The notes under the pieces: generated by a model | The model's input: the letters and a program-made list of their open reading frames with translations, nothing else | What the model was told of the DNA's origin: nothing | Databases searched by the model: none | NCBI GenBank assembly: GCA_947494335.1 | Contig: CANLUT010000004.1 | Coordinates: 248,001 to 312,000 of the forward strand | Direction of reading: 5' to 3' | DNA: 64,000 nt | Source of the DNA: Oligoflexales bacterium | Lineage (GTDB): Bacteria > Bdellovibrionota_B > Oligoflexia > Oligoflexales > RGVZ01 | Shown: piece by piece, positions 1 to 9,244 of the stretch | Numbering within the stretch: the stretch's first letter is position 1 | Layout: the number at the start of each line of letters is the position of its first letter | Program-made: the position numbers and the translations under genes

Positions 1-1998
1 TTGGTGAGTGCTGGAGTCTTTGGTTACTTCGGTTACAACTTAAGCCGCACATGGGCCAAGGTCCAACTAGGAAAAGGTGCTGACGACGTCAGAACAGATA
101 ATTTAGCCGAACGCGTGAAAGAAACGGTTCTCTTTGGCTTCCTTCAGCAAAAGATGTTCAAGGACCTTTCTGCTGGCATCATGCATGCGCTCATCTTCTG
201 GGGATTTGTCACGGTAACCATCGGCACTGGTGAGACCATCTTGTCAGGAATCATTCCTGGTTTTTCCTACAAGTGGATTCTAGGTGACGGACCTCTATTT
301 AACGTTTACCTGTTGTCGCAAGACTCCGGTAATACCGCCGTTGCTCTAGCGATTTCGTATGCCATCTTGCGACGTATGTTTTTCCCACCCAAGCGATTTG
401 AGGGACTGGCAAAGTCCAGCCGGGTCGATGCTTACATTGTGCTAAGCTTTATTTTGGCACTTGTCGTAACCACCATGCTTTACATGGGCGCAAAAGCGGG
501 ACTCTCAGATGAGCAAGCCATTTCCAGTTCTTTTGTCCCCCTCTCATGGTCTTTGGCAAGTTCTGTCGCATCTATTTTTGGCGTTGCATCATCGGAGGGG
601 TACGCCGGTTTTTACAAGTCTTGGTGGTTTGTGCACTGCCTGGTTCTGTTTAGTTTCACCACGTTCCTTCCTTTCTCAAAACACCAGCACCTCATCTGGG
701 TGTGGCCAAATATTTTCTTTAGAAGCCACAAAGGCCGCGGACGTCTGCGCCCCATGGAATTCAAGGATGACGCCGAAACTTTCGGCGCAGGAAAAATGGA
801 GGACTTCTCCTGGAAGCAACTACTTGACGGCATGACCTGCGTTGAGTGTGGTCGCTGCACCGAACAATGTCCCGCCAACTACACAGGAAAGCCACTTGAC
901 CCAAGAAAGATCATCCACCACCTGAAAGAGACTTTGCAGGATAGCGTTGCCAATCCAGATCCCAGCAAACGCAAACCACTCATTGGCGATGACTCAGCCC
1001 CTGGTATCGTGCACCGAGATGAACTCTGGAGCTGCACCACGTGTGGAGCTTGTATGGAAGCCTGCCCACTTTACATCGAACACATACCAGCTATCGTCGA
1101 TATGAGACGCTACATGACGCTGACTGAAGGAAACTTCCCTGCGGAACTTGGCAACACCTTCAAAAATCTTGAGAATAACTTTTCGCCTTGGGCCATGCCC
1201 CATAGCGATCGCGCTAAATGGGCTGACGGACTCGGCGTTACAACCATGGCGCAGAAAAGTGATGTTGACTACCTCTTCTGGGTCGGTTGCGCTGGTAGTT
1301 ACGATGATCGTTATAAAAAGGTCAGCAAATCAATCGCCAAGATCATGCAATCAGCCAACATCAGCTTCTCGATTCTCGGGACAGAAGAGAAGTGCAACGG
1401 TGATACAGCTCGCCGCTTAGGTAACGAATATCTAGCGAACATGGCGATTCAAGAAAATGTTGAAACCTTGAAAAAGTACAACGTAAAAAAGGTCGTCACA
1501 GGCTGCCCACATTGCTTTAACACCATCAAAAACGAGTACCCGGACTTTGGCTTTAACGCTGAGGTGATTCATCACAGCCAGCTGATCACAGACTTGGTTA
1601 ACGATGGAAAAATTAAAGCGTCAAGCGTTCCTCATGAAGCTAAATCTGTGACCTATCACGACAGCTGCTACCTCGGACGTCACAACGAAGTGTATGAGGA
1701 ACCGCGTAACGCCATAGCGAGCGTGACAAACGCACCGGTCGTTGAGATGGAGCGCAACAAAGAAAAGGGCTTTTGCTGTGGAGCCGGCGGAGGTCGGATG
1801 TGGCTTGAAGAGCACATTGGAAAGCGCGTCAACGTTGAACGCGCTCAAGAGGCAATTAAAACAGGCGCCAGCACTGTCGCTACAGCATGTCCTTTCTGTA
1901 TGACCATGATGACAGACGGCATCAAAGGCGAAGGCAAAGGCGAACAAGTCGTCGTAAAAGATATTGCAGAAATTGTGGCTGAACGCTTACCCACATAA
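1..1998 (+). CDS. Membrane-bound (Fe-S) oxidoreductase, HdrD/EtfD-like (5' end probably cut)
   Basis: The N-terminal ~250 residues hold several hydrophobic segments, like the cytochrome b/nitrate reductase gamma-like domain of this fusion family. Two ferredoxin-type 4Fe-4S motifs follow (Cys280/283/286/290 and Cys345/348/351/355). Two C-terminal CCG domains follow those: GCAGSYDD near 427 and [10 protein letters not shown] near 594. The family passes electrons between soluble flavoprotein donors, such as ETF in fatty acid oxidation, and the membrane quinone pool. The donor here is inferred, because no ETF or acyl-CoA dehydrogenase gene is in view. The frame is open at base 1, where a TTG happens to lie. 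The first membrane helix looks incomplete, so the true start is probably outside the window. An M16 peptidase gene follows 23 bases later on the same strand. Confidence 0.85.
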   Translation: MVSAGVFGYFGYNLSRTWAKVQLGKGADDVRTDNLAERVKETVLFGFLQQKMFKDLSAGIMHALIFWGFVTVTIGTGETILSGIIPGFSYKWILGDGPLFNVYLLSQDSGNTAVALAISYAILRRMFFPPKRFEGLAKSSRVDAYIVLSFILALVVTTMLYMGAKAGLSDEQAISSSFVPLSWSLASSVASIFGVASSEGYAGFYKSWWFVHCLVLFSFTTFLPFSKHQHLIWVWPNIFFRSHKGRGRLRPMEFKDDAETFGAGKMEDFSWKQLLDGMTCVECGRCTEQCPANYTGKPLDPRKIIHHLKETLQDSVANPDPSKRKPLIGDDSAPGIVHRDELWSCTTCGACMEACPLYIEHIPAIVDMRRYMTLTEGNFPAELGNTFKNLENNFSPWAMPHSDRAKWADGLGVTTMAQKSDVDYLFWVGCAGSYDDRYKKVSKSIAKIMQSANISFSILGTEEKCNGDTARRLGNEYLANMAIQENVETLKKYNVKKVVTGCPHCFNTIKNEYPDFGFNAEVIHHSQLITDLVNDGKIKASSVPHEAKSVTYHDSCYLGRHNEVYEEPRNAIASVTNAPVVEMERNKEKGFCCGAGGGRMWLEEHIGKRVNVERAQEAIKTGASTVATACPFCMTMMTDGIKGEGKGEQVVVKDIAEIVAERLPT

Positions 1999-2021
1999 TC
2001 AAGCAAAAGATTGAGGTTAAC

Positions 2022-3401
2022 ATGAAAGTTTTTGGACTTCTGTTGGCAACCGGACTGTTGCTGGCGCAAACAGCATGGTCTTCCACCACGAAACCCTATC
2101 GCTCTGCTACAGCTGTAAACGGGATGGAAATATTGGCAGTACCAATGTCCAAGGTTCCCCTGGTCACCATCGTTTTGGTGGTCAAAGCCGGAGCTATGAC
2201 TGAGACACCAACAACCAATGGATTGACTCACGTATGGGAACACATGTTCTTCAAAGGCAATCAGCGCCTTCCCAATCAGGAAGCCTTCAGCAAAAGAGTC
2301 AGACAACTAGGCATCACGTTCAACGGTGACACCAGCGCTGAGATGGTGCGCTACTACTTCACACTGCCGTCCAAAAATCTCGACGAGGGCCTTCAGTTTA
2401 TGGCTGATGCCATCAGCACCCCGTTACTAGAGACCAACGAAATGGAGCGCGAAAGAAAGGTCGTCCTTGACGAGTATGATCGTAACGCGAGTCAGCCTGG
2501 TTTTGACCTGTTTAACCTGGAACGCATGACGATTTACGGCAATCAGGAGCACCTGCGCAATCCTTTAGGTCGACGATCAATTATTGAGAAGACGACCAGA
2601 GAGCAATTGTTGCAGATAAAGAAAGATGTCTTTGTTCCTGGAAACAGCGCCTTGATTGTGGCTGGTGATGTGGATCCAGCAAAGCTACCTGAAATGGTGA
2701 ATAAGCATTTTGCAGGCTGGACGACGCCGGCCGGATGGAAACCGCTCAATCGAGGAGATTTTCCAGCATTTCCGGCTACGACTGAGATTGTAAGAACTCA
2801 TCCGCTTGCTCAGAACGTCAACCAACAGATCACTTGGAAGGGTCCGCGCGCCAAGATCGATAAGGCTGACTCCTGGGCAGTCGACATCCTCATTCAGCTA
2901 CTGGATCACCGCTCAGGCAAGTTCTTTAAGAAATATATCGACAGTGGCTTAGCACTGAATGCTGGCTTCTCGTACCACACACAGAGCCAGGCTGGTGAAC
3001 TGGTCATGTATGCCATGACAACCCCTGAAAACGCCCTCAAGACAAGAGCCGAGCTTCTCAAAGAGCCAAAAGAATGGGCGAAGCCGGGATATTTCACCCA
3101 GTCTCAACTTGACGATGTGCGACGAAAACTCAAGATCGGTTACAAGATGGAGCTTAATAAGCCCAGCGCCTACGCCAAGACACTCGCCTTCTGGTGGGCT
3201 GTGACCGGGATGGATTATTACGACAACTATTTACGCTCTATGGACAAAGTCACACTCAAAGACGTTCAGAGTTTCGTTAAAAAATATTTAATCGATAAGC
3301 CATATGTTTCTGCGACATTGTTGAGTCCCCAAGATTCAGAAAAGGCGAACATCAAAGATAACTCCGCACCTTTGGCGGAAAAACTCCTTAAGAACTATTG
3401 A
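2022..3401 (+). CDS. M16 family zinc metallopeptidase, catalytic subunit
   Basis: A 459-residue secreted protein with an N-terminal signal peptide (hydrophobic stretch 4-18). It carries the inverted zinc motif HxxEH (His70, Glu73, His74), and Glu151 sits at exactly the HxxEH-x76-E spacing of pitrilysin/insulinase peptidases. It should therefore be catalytically active in the periplasm or cell surface. The start is an ATG with GAGG upstream. It lies 31 bases before a second M16 gene without the zinc motif. In this family, active and inactive subunits commonly form a heterodimer, as in mitochondrial processing peptidase and bacterial two-gene M16 pairs. The substrate is unknown; degradation of peptides or surface proteins is inferred from the family. 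Confidence 0.9.
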   Translation: MKVFGLLLATGLLLAQTAWSSTTKPYRSATAVNGMEILAVPMSKVPLVTIVLVVKAGAMTETPTTNGLTHVWEHMFFKGNQRLPNQEAFSKRVRQLGITFNGDTSAEMVRYYFTLPSKNLDEGLQFMADAISTPLLETNEMERERKVVLDEYDRNASQPGFDLFNLERMTIYGNQEHLRNPLGRRSIIEKTTREQLLQIKKDVFVPGNSALIVAGDVDPAKLPEMVNKHFAGWTTPAGWKPLNRGDFPAFPATTEIVRTHPLAQNVNQQITWKGPRAKIDKADSWAVDILIQLLDHRSGKFFKKYIDSGLALNAGFSYHTQSQAGELVMYAMTTPENALKTRAELLKEPKEWAKPGYFTQSQLDDVRRKLKIGYKMELNKPSAYAKTLAFWWAVTGMDYYDNYLRSMDKVTLKDVQSFVKKYLIDKPYVSATLLSPQDSEKANIKDNSAPLAEKLLKNY

Positions 3402-3432
3402 CCATCACTTTTGAGCACACGAGGATAGCAAC

Positions 3433-4776
3433 ATGAAGCGACGTTTATTTGTCTCCTTAGTGATCCTGATGCTGGGAACGCACGCGTTAGGAGCTGAGTC
3501 ATCAATTTCCGGCACAGATCGCAAACTCACCTCAAAAACCTGGCTTGAAAATGGAATTCCCGTCATCGCTAGAGAAACGCCAGGGAGTGATATCGTTCAT
3601 GTCGAAGTTCGATTCTTGACTGGCTCTTCACATCTGCCCGCGGAGCGACGCGCAGTCAATCTTGCCACTTTTTCAACCATGCCCTATGCCACGAAAAAGT
3701 TTTCTAAGGAGAAAATTTTTTCTATGACCGAAAAGTATTCCATTAGCGTCAACTGTAGCGGCGGCGTTGAAATGAGTGCTTGCGAAGTCGAGGCGATTAG
3801 TGAGTACTTGCCCCAAGCTCTGGATCTGCTGCTATCCGTTGTCACAGAGCCATCTTTTAATCCTCAAGACGTGGACCTGGTAAAGAAACGAAGAGTCGCG
3901 GACTTTCAGCAGGAGATGCAAAATCCAGAATCCCGGGTTAACTCGGTCGTTAACACGGTCTTCTATGACACGAACCACCCCTATCGACTATTACCCGAGG
4001 ACGGCATCAAACAAACAGAATCATTGACGGCAGAAAATTTACGCAGTTATTACAACACTGTCTTTGATGCGACGAATATTTTTGTGACCTATGCCGGCCC
4101 TAAAATCTCAAAAAAGACACTCTCCATCCTGGAATCCAAGCTTGGAAAACTAAGTAAAATTCAGCGACAAGGAAAGTCTGTTCCGGCACCCGCTTTCAAC
4201 GTCCAGAATGCTGTAGCATTTGAACATCGAGATATCCCGACAGCCTACATCAGGGCTAAGTTTAACGCCCCGTCTGCGACAGCCACCGATGCTGCCGCTG
4301 CCGAAGTCCTTTTTGAAATCTTAAGTGAAAAACTTCACGAAGAAGTTCGCACCAAGAAAAGTCTATCTTATGCCGTACACGCCAACACGTTACAAATGAA
4401 TCAAGGCATAGGAACAATCTCAGCATCCACATCCAAGCCAAAAGAAACCCTCGAAACTATTGCGTCCGTCATCAAGGGACTTCGCGACACAAAGATCTCG
4501 CCGGAAGAGCTCAAAGAATACAAGAACGTTTTCACTACAGCGTACTATTTAACAATGGAGACGCACGATCAACTTGCAGGAGCATTATCCAATGCCCAAG
4601 TTTACTTTGGTGATGCGTCAATTATGTACGAATGGCCAAGCCGCATTGAAGCTGTGACACCAGAAGATATTCAACGAGTCGCAAAAGAAATACTTAAAAA
4701 CTTCCGGGTTGGCATCGTCTATGACAAAGAGAAGTTCAAAAGCGAATGGATTAAACCTTTGCGAACATTCCAATAA
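3433..4776 (+). CDS. M16 family peptidase-like partner lacking the zinc motif
   Basis: A 447-residue protein with an N-terminal signal peptide (residues 1-20, ending ALGAE). The overall M16 fold is recognisable, including the RxxxSY-type signature (KKSLSYAVHA) in the second half. No HxxEH is present where the catalytic motif should be. It is best read as the non-catalytic partner of the upstream M16 peptidase, supplying the substrate-binding R/Y pair. The ribosome binding site (GAGGATAGCAAC before ATG) is clear. The gene ends seven bases before the convergent ExoD-like gene. The pairing of active and inactive subunits is known for the family; the specific complex is inferred. Confidence 0.88.
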   Translation: MKRRLFVSLVILMLGTHALGAESSISGTDRKLTSKTWLENGIPVIARETPGSDIVHVEVRFLTGSSHLPAERRAVNLATFSTMPYATKKFSKEKIFSMTEKYSISVNCSGGVEMSACEVEAISEYLPQALDLLLSVVTEPSFNPQDVDLVKKRRVADFQQEMQNPESRVNSVVNTVFYDTNHPYRLLPEDGIKQTESLTAENLRSYYNTVFDATNIFVTYAGPKISKKTLSILESKLGKLSKIQRQGKSVPAPAFNVQNAVAFEHRDIPTAYIRAKFNAPSATATDAAAAEVLFEILSEKLHEEVRTKKSLSYAVHANTLQMNQGIGTISASTSKPKETLETIASVIKGLRDTKISPEELKEYKNVFTTAYYLTMETHDQLAGALSNAQVYFGDASIMYEWPSRIEAVTPEDIQRVAKEILKNFRVGIVYDKEKFKSEWIKPLRTFQ

Positions 4777-4782
4777 CAAGAC

Positions 4783-5421
4783 TTAGATAAATCCGAGTAA
4801 CGCCTTCAAACCATCCATGCCAAGCGAGAAGACGGCCGTAAAAAGCAACACATTCAAGATCGCCAGAAGATAACCGGCGATCACCATCACGCCATCTTTT
4901 TCGAGGCTTCCAACAGTTAACACGATAATCGCTAAGGCAGGTGGCGCATTAAACCCTGGTGGCATTGGCAGTGAGAGAAGAGCTGCCGTCAACAAAACAA
5001 CCAAGGCATTGAAACGCACAAATCCTGGATGATGTGCAAAAAATCCAAGTCTTGGTTTAATCAATGTCTCGGTTCTTCTGAGAACGCGTTGTGCGGCCTC
5101 AAACATCTTGACTAATATGTCCGATGAAATTTTTCTATTGCGCCAGGAAGCAGGGACCCAGGGATCTTTACCTAAAATCACCTGCAATGAGGCCATCCCA
5201 ATCACAAATCCAAAAATAGTCGATAGTCCTGGCAGAGGAACGGGAAGCAGAAACGGCACGGCAAATAACAAACAAACTAACATATGCCCATAGACATTCA
5301 ATTCATGGAGCAGTGAACCAATCGTAACGTCCTGACGTTGACAGATTTGGGCAAGATGCTCCATCACGACCGAGAGTCGTTGATTCGAAAGCTGATCATT
5401 AGGGGCATTTAAGCGCATCAT
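4783..5421 (-). CDS. ExoD family membrane protein
   Basis: A 212-residue protein with a cytoplasmic N-terminal part (about 45 residues) and four to five hydrophobic segments. It contains the proline-rich LLPVPLPGLSTIFG motif and the LPMPPGFNAPPALAI stretch that are typical of ExoD proteins. ExoD was named from Sinorhizobium exopolysaccharide mutants, but its biochemical activity is not established. The gene is convergent with the M16 pair and 22 bases downstream of dtd on the same strand, so the two may be cotranscribed. No function beyond family membership is supported. Confidence 0.8.
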   Translation of the reverse strand: MMRLNAPNDQLSNQRLSVVMEHLAQICQRQDVTIGSLLHELNVYGHMLVCLLFAVPFLLPVPLPGLSTIFGFVIGMASLQVILGKDPWVPASWRNRKISSDILVKMFEAAQRVLRRTETLIKPRLGFFAHHPGFVRFNALVVLLTAALLSLPMPPGFNAPPALAIIVLTVGSLEKDGVMVIAGYLLAILNVLLFTAVFSLGMDGLKALLGFI

Positions 5422-5442
5422 CGATATGCCAACGCTCCGGCG

Positions 5443-5895
5443 TTATTTTGCAAGCTCTCTCGTATCTAACATCACCGTGACCGGACCGTCGTTGACCAAT
5501 GAGACCTTCATGTCAGCACCAAATGAGCCTGTCTCAACAGTAAGTCCTGAAGTGCGAAGAGACTCTACAAATTTTTCGTATAGGCGCCGCGCTTCATCAG
5601 GTGGAGCAGCATCGCTAAATCCCGGGCGTCGACCTCGACTACAGTCAGCAAAAAGCGTAAACTGACTGACCACTAAAAAGGCACCCTTGGTGTCTTGAAT
5701 TGACAGGTTAAAGCGACCATCTGCGTCAGAAAAAAGTCTAAGTCCCAGTATTTTATCAACTAATTTAGGGATGTCAGCCTCTGTGTCAGTCTTTGCAACG
5801 CCGAGTAACACAAGCCATCCCGCGGGAATTTCTCCAATTATTTCAGAAGAAACCGTCACCTTGGCCGATGAGACCCTTTGTAGTAACGCCTTCAC
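5443..5895 (-). CDS. dtd: D-aminoacyl-tRNA deacylase
   Basis: A 150-residue protein of the usual Dtd length. It carries the MKALLQRV N-terminus, the LVVSQFTLFADCSRGRRPGF core holding the SQFTL active-site motif, and the C-terminal VNDGPVTVMLDT (the family NxGPVT motif). Dtd hydrolyses D-amino acids, and mischarged glycine, from tRNA in the cytoplasm, guarding protein synthesis against wrong stereochemistry. The start is GTG, supported by a very strong GGGAGGGGG eight bases upstream. The 190 bases upstream to the SRP RNA contain a 16-bp palindrome. Confidence 0.95.
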   Translation of the reverse strand: MKALLQRVSSAKVTVSSEIIGEIPAGWLVLLGVAKTDTEADIPKLVDKILGLRLFSDADGRFNLSIQDTKGAFLVVSQFTLFADCSRGRRPGFSDAAPPDEARRLYEKFVESLRTSGLTVETGSFGADMKVSLVNDGPVTVMLDTRELAK

Positions 5896-5967
5896 TGGAC
5901 AACCCCCTCCCGCTCTCTATATAGTCTCGGCAGCCATGATGAACATTGCCTTTGTCTGCGGAAACCC

Positions 5968-5983
5968 CATCTATATATAGATG
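5968..5983. promoter_or_regulatory. 16-bp perfect palindrome upstream of dtd / ffs
   Basis: CATCTATATATAGATG is a perfect 16-bp palindrome in the divergent region between dtd (minus strand) and ffs (plus strand), about 75 bases from the dtd start and 100 bases before the SRP RNA. A related CTATATAG lies about 50 bases away, near 5917. It could be an operator or a simple cruciform. No regulator can be named. Confidence 0.35.
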
Positions 5984-6085
5984 TCGTGACAAAATTGACA
6001 GGCAATGTAGGTTTTTAGTCGAGCTCTCCGAAGTTTTATGCCATAACGGCGGCTGTCGGAGGACGTCTCATACGTCAATCTGACA

Positions 6086-6210
<125 letters not shown>

Positions 6211-6235
6211 TGTTTTTTTGGGATGCAGGTGAACA

Positions 6236-8029
6236 ATGACTCCCTCCAAAAGTTATATCCCTCTGGCCAGAAAATATCGTCCAGCAACTTTTAGTGAACT
6301 TGTAGGTCAAGACGCCACAGCTGTCGCTTTAGGTAACGCAATCAAACTTGGACGTGAATCTCACGCAGTGATTTTCAGTGGTGTACGCGGAATCGGTAAA
6401 ACCACATCAGCACGTCTTTATGCCAAGGCTTTAAACTGTGATGCCGCGATGTCAGCTGAGCCCTGCAACAAATGCGAGAGCTGTTTAGCCATCAATCAAG
6501 GTATTCACGAAGATGTAATTGAAATCGACGGCGCATCTAACACCGGAGTTGATGACGTCCGTGCACTAAGGGAAACCATCGCCTACGTCCCACAACGCTC
6601 AAGATTTAAAATCTATATCATCGACGAAGTTCATATGCTCTCGCAAAGCGCGTTCAATGCACTTCTAAAAACTTTGGAAGAACCACCTGCACACGTTGTG
6701 TTCATTTTTGCAACCACAGAACTCCATAAAATCCCACAGACGATCATGAGTCGTTGCCAGGTGTTTCACCTGCAACGCCTCCACACAAACACCATTCGCG
6801 ACCGTCTCGCGCAGGTACTTAAAGCCGAAAACATAGCGTTTGAAGACAAGGCTATTGCAGCCATCGCTCGCGAGGGCCATGGATCCATGCGCGATGCACT
6901 GACCTTACTTGATCACGCGATAGCTTTCGGCGAAGGTCAGGTTACGGTCGCAGCACTCGAAAAAATTATTTCCCACGCATCTTCCACTCAATTTATTGCG
7001 TTATTAGATGCTCTCGTGACTCGCTCTCCAGAAGACGTCATCGCCATTCTGGACGCCATGGAAAAAAGCGGTGTAAGCATGCAGGATGTTGCAGAAAAAA
7101 CTGCAGCTATTGCTCGCCATGGATTCATCGCTCGCGACATCGGAACAGATCATGTTGACTTTAAGGCTCTGGGACTAGATGACGAAGAGACGAGATGTAT
7201 TAGTGACATCGCGCGCAAAGCTGGTCCCGCAGATCTCAACCGAATCTTCAGAACGTTGGCTAAATCAAGATCTGAACTTGATGGCTCGGTTCTTGATCGT
7301 TACATCATGGAAAACTATTGCCTGGAATGGTGCTTGGATCCGGGAATTTTATTGCAAGCCAGCCCGCAACAAGGATCGCCAGTAAAAAGCTCGCCAAGCC
7401 CGCAGCTCGGTGCCGCAAAAACAATGGCAAACATCCGTGAGTCTCTGCATACCAAGCAGCAAGCACCTGCACCAGTTACTCCGATTACCGCTTCCGTCCA
7501 AACCCCAGCGCAAGTGCAGGCCCCAACTCCGGCTGCGGCAATGGAACCGTTAAGCAGCGTGCCCACCCCTCAAAATGCGATCACAGCCGAGGGCTCACAA
7601 ATCAAATCAATGCCGGCGACTTGGCGTGAGCTTGTCGATATCTGGAAAAAACACAAACCCCTCCAAGCCAAGCGACTAGAGGATGTTCACCCTGTAACTT
7701 ATTCTCCAACTAAGATTGAGTTGGTGATTCCAAGTGAAAGCTTTCTTTCAGCAGCTCTGCTGAAGGCCGATGAACAAAAGAAGCTCAAAGAGGCCTTTAG
7801 CGATCTCTTCGGCTTTAAAGGCTCTATTAGTTTCACAGCAAAGAAGGGTGCCACTACGACTCAGGCGGAGCCACAAAACTCCTTACCAGAGACACTATCG
7901 GTGATTCATCAGCGGGAGTCGGCTGAAAAAAAAGAACAAATACTCAACAATGCTCAAAATAATCCTCTAACCAAGGATGCTCTGAATTTATTTAATGCTA
8001 CAATAGAGTCAATTGAAGTGAATTCCTAA
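6236..8029 (+). CDS. dnaX: DNA polymerase III subunit tau (gamma/tau)
   Basis: A 597-residue clamp-loader ATPase. It has Walker A GVRGIGKTT (49-57), a four-cysteine zinc site (Cys68, 77, 80, 83), the DEVH Walker B (130-133) and the SRC motif of the sensor region. A Pro/Ala/Gln-rich linker (about 385-460) leads to a C-terminal domain that in the family contacts DnaE and DnaB. It loads the beta clamp during replication. The ATG follows a GCAGGTGAAC ribosome site just after ffs. The usual ybaB-recR neighbours are absent; an MglA-like GTPase follows 20 bases downstream instead. The A-run near codon 562 is too late to make a useful gamma form. Confidence 0.96.
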   Translation: MTPSKSYIPLARKYRPATFSELVGQDATAVALGNAIKLGRESHAVIFSGVRGIGKTTSARLYAKALNCDAAMSAEPCNKCESCLAINQGIHEDVIEIDGASNTGVDDVRALRETIAYVPQRSRFKIYIIDEVHMLSQSAFNALLKTLEEPPAHVVFIFATTELHKIPQTIMSRCQVFHLQRLHTNTIRDRLAQVLKAENIAFEDKAIAAIAREGHGSMRDALTLLDHAIAFGEGQVTVAALEKIISHASSTQFIALLDALVTRSPEDVIAILDAMEKSGVSMQDVAEKTAAIARHGFIARDIGTDHVDFKALGLDDEETRCISDIARKAGPADLNRIFRTLAKSRSELDGSVLDRYIMENYCLEWCLDPGILLQASPQQGSPVKSSPSPQLGAAKTMANIRESLHTKQQAPAPVTPITASVQTPAQVQAPTPAAAMEPLSSVPTPQNAITAEGSQIKSMPATWRELVDIWKKHKPLQAKRLEDVHPVTYSPTKIELVIPSESFLSAALLKADEQKKLKEAFSDLFGFKGSISFTAKKGATTTQAEPQNSLPETLSVIHQRESAEKKEQILNNAQNNPLTKDALNLFNATIESIEVNS

Positions 8030-8048
8030 TTCGATTGAAGGGCTGAAC

Positions 8049-8690
8049 GTGGCATTTACGAATTTTGAGACTAAAGATATTCATTGCAAGGTCATCTACT
8101 TTGGACCATCGTCTTCAGGAAAGTCAGAGAACCTTCGCTCGATTTTCAACCAAACATCAGCAGAAATACGCTCAGGACTTTTGGAGCTCCAGCAAGAAGA
8201 CGGCTCCACCAGATACTTCGACTTTTTACCGCTCAGTATCGGACAGCTCGGCGACTTTCACGTCAAATTGCATCTGTTCACGTTGCCAGTGAGTAGTCTC
8301 TATCAAAGCACAGCCTCGGTGATTCTTCGCGGGGTCGACGGATTTGTCTTTGTGGCGGACTCACGCATCGAAAGCCTGATCGAGAACACCAAGGCCATGA
8401 ACAAGTGTCGACGCCTCCTTCAAGACGAAGGCTATAACGTCGCTGAGTTGCCTCGCGTCATCCAATACAACAAACGAGATCTCGACGGCATTCTGCCCAT
8501 CGACATTCTCCGCCAAGAGCTTAATTCAGCTGGTTATCCAGACTTTGAGACATGTGCGACGCAGAATGTAGGTGTCATGGAGTGTCTAGAAAGTCTTGCG
8601 CGCCAGATTATGGACAAGCTCGAACAAGGACACCAATCCATCACCCCGTCAGGACAAAATTATGGCCACTCTGATCCACTGTCCTACTGA
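8049..8690 (+). CDS. MglA-like small Ras-type GTPase with an altered switch II
   Basis: A 213-residue protein closely following Myxococcus MglA. It has the P-loop GPSSSGKS (19-26), FDFLPLSIG (58-66), RGVDGFVFVADSR and the base-recognition NKRD (141-144). MglA proteins set cell polarity and gliding or twitching motility together with the GAP MglB. The MglA TVPGQ switch-II motif, whose Gln is catalytic, reads TLPVS here, so Gly and Gln are both lost. This predicts poor intrinsic hydrolysis. No MglB-like gene is adjacent. The start is GTG after GAAGGGCTGAAC. The next gene overlaps its 3' end, which suggests translational coupling. Confidence 0.88.
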   Translation: MAFTNFETKDIHCKVIYFGPSSSGKSENLRSIFNQTSAEIRSGLLELQQEDGSTRYFDFLPLSIGQLGDFHVKLHLFTLPVSSLYQSTASVILRGVDGFVFVADSRIESLIENTKAMNKCRRLLQDEGYNVAELPRVIQYNKRDLDGILPIDILRQELNSAGYPDFETCATQNVGVMECLESLARQIMDKLEQGHQSITPSGQNYGHSDPLSY

Positions 8691-9129
8691 TATGGCTGTT
8701 CTTCTAGTCGCGGTTAAACGAGAGGACGGATTGATTGTGATTCCGTCTGATCCTGGAGATGTTCCTGGCATTATCTGCGATGTAAATCCCAGCCTTCCTA
8801 TCAACCCACAATTGATCGATGCAGCTGCCGGGCGAACTGGTTTACCAAAAATTGAAATTTTTATTTGGCAGGAATTCCAGTGTGAGATTCAAATGCCAAA
8901 CGGCCTGCCTGCAACCGTCTATGCAGCAAGGACTCTTAAGATACCAGACCAGATTCCAGAAGATGCTCGTCCGCTTCCAGATCTCATGCGTTCGATGCCA
9001 CCCAACCGTAACAGGGTGGCCTACATGAAGGCTCTACAGGTATTTTCAGGCGCATTGGAAGAGCAGACGAAGGCCCTTGATCTTGATGATGTTCGTCGTC
9101 ACATTGAAAGTCTTACGCCTAAGAGTTAA
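8662..9129 (+). CDS. Conserved-looking protein of unknown function, coupled to the MglA-like gene
   Basis: About 155 residues with no signal peptide or membrane segment. I do not recognise the family with confidence. The best-ordered part is the C-terminal half, with PLPDLMRSMPPNRNRVAYM followed by an acidic helix. The chosen ATG at 8662 lies inside the 3' end of the MglA-like gene, 29 bases before its end, with AGGAC upstream. An ATG at 8692, right after the upstream stop, is equally possible. The overlap implies coexpression with the GTPase, so it could be a partner or regulator; that is inference only. Confidence 0.7.
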   Translation: MATLIHCPTDMAVLLVAVKREDGLIVIPSDPGDVPGIICDVNPSLPINPQLIDAAAGRTGLPKIEIFIWQEFQCEIQMPNGLPATVYAARTLKIPDQIPEDARPLPDLMRSMPPNRNRVAYMKALQVFSGALEEQTKALDLDDVRRHIESLTPKS

Positions 9130-9244
9130 TAAATCCCTTTGATTTCAAAGCTTTATTAGCGGGATGAGCCGCCTGAATTTTATTGAAATAACTCTTAAAA
9201 TATCATAAAAACTCGTCCTGTCTATTTTTAAGTCAGGTTTTGTC

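Noticed and set aside
7923-7935. Run of eight A in dnaX as a programmed frameshift site for the gamma subunit
   Set aside because: It lies near codon 562 of 597, so a shift would remove almost nothing; E. coli-type gamma ends near residue 430.
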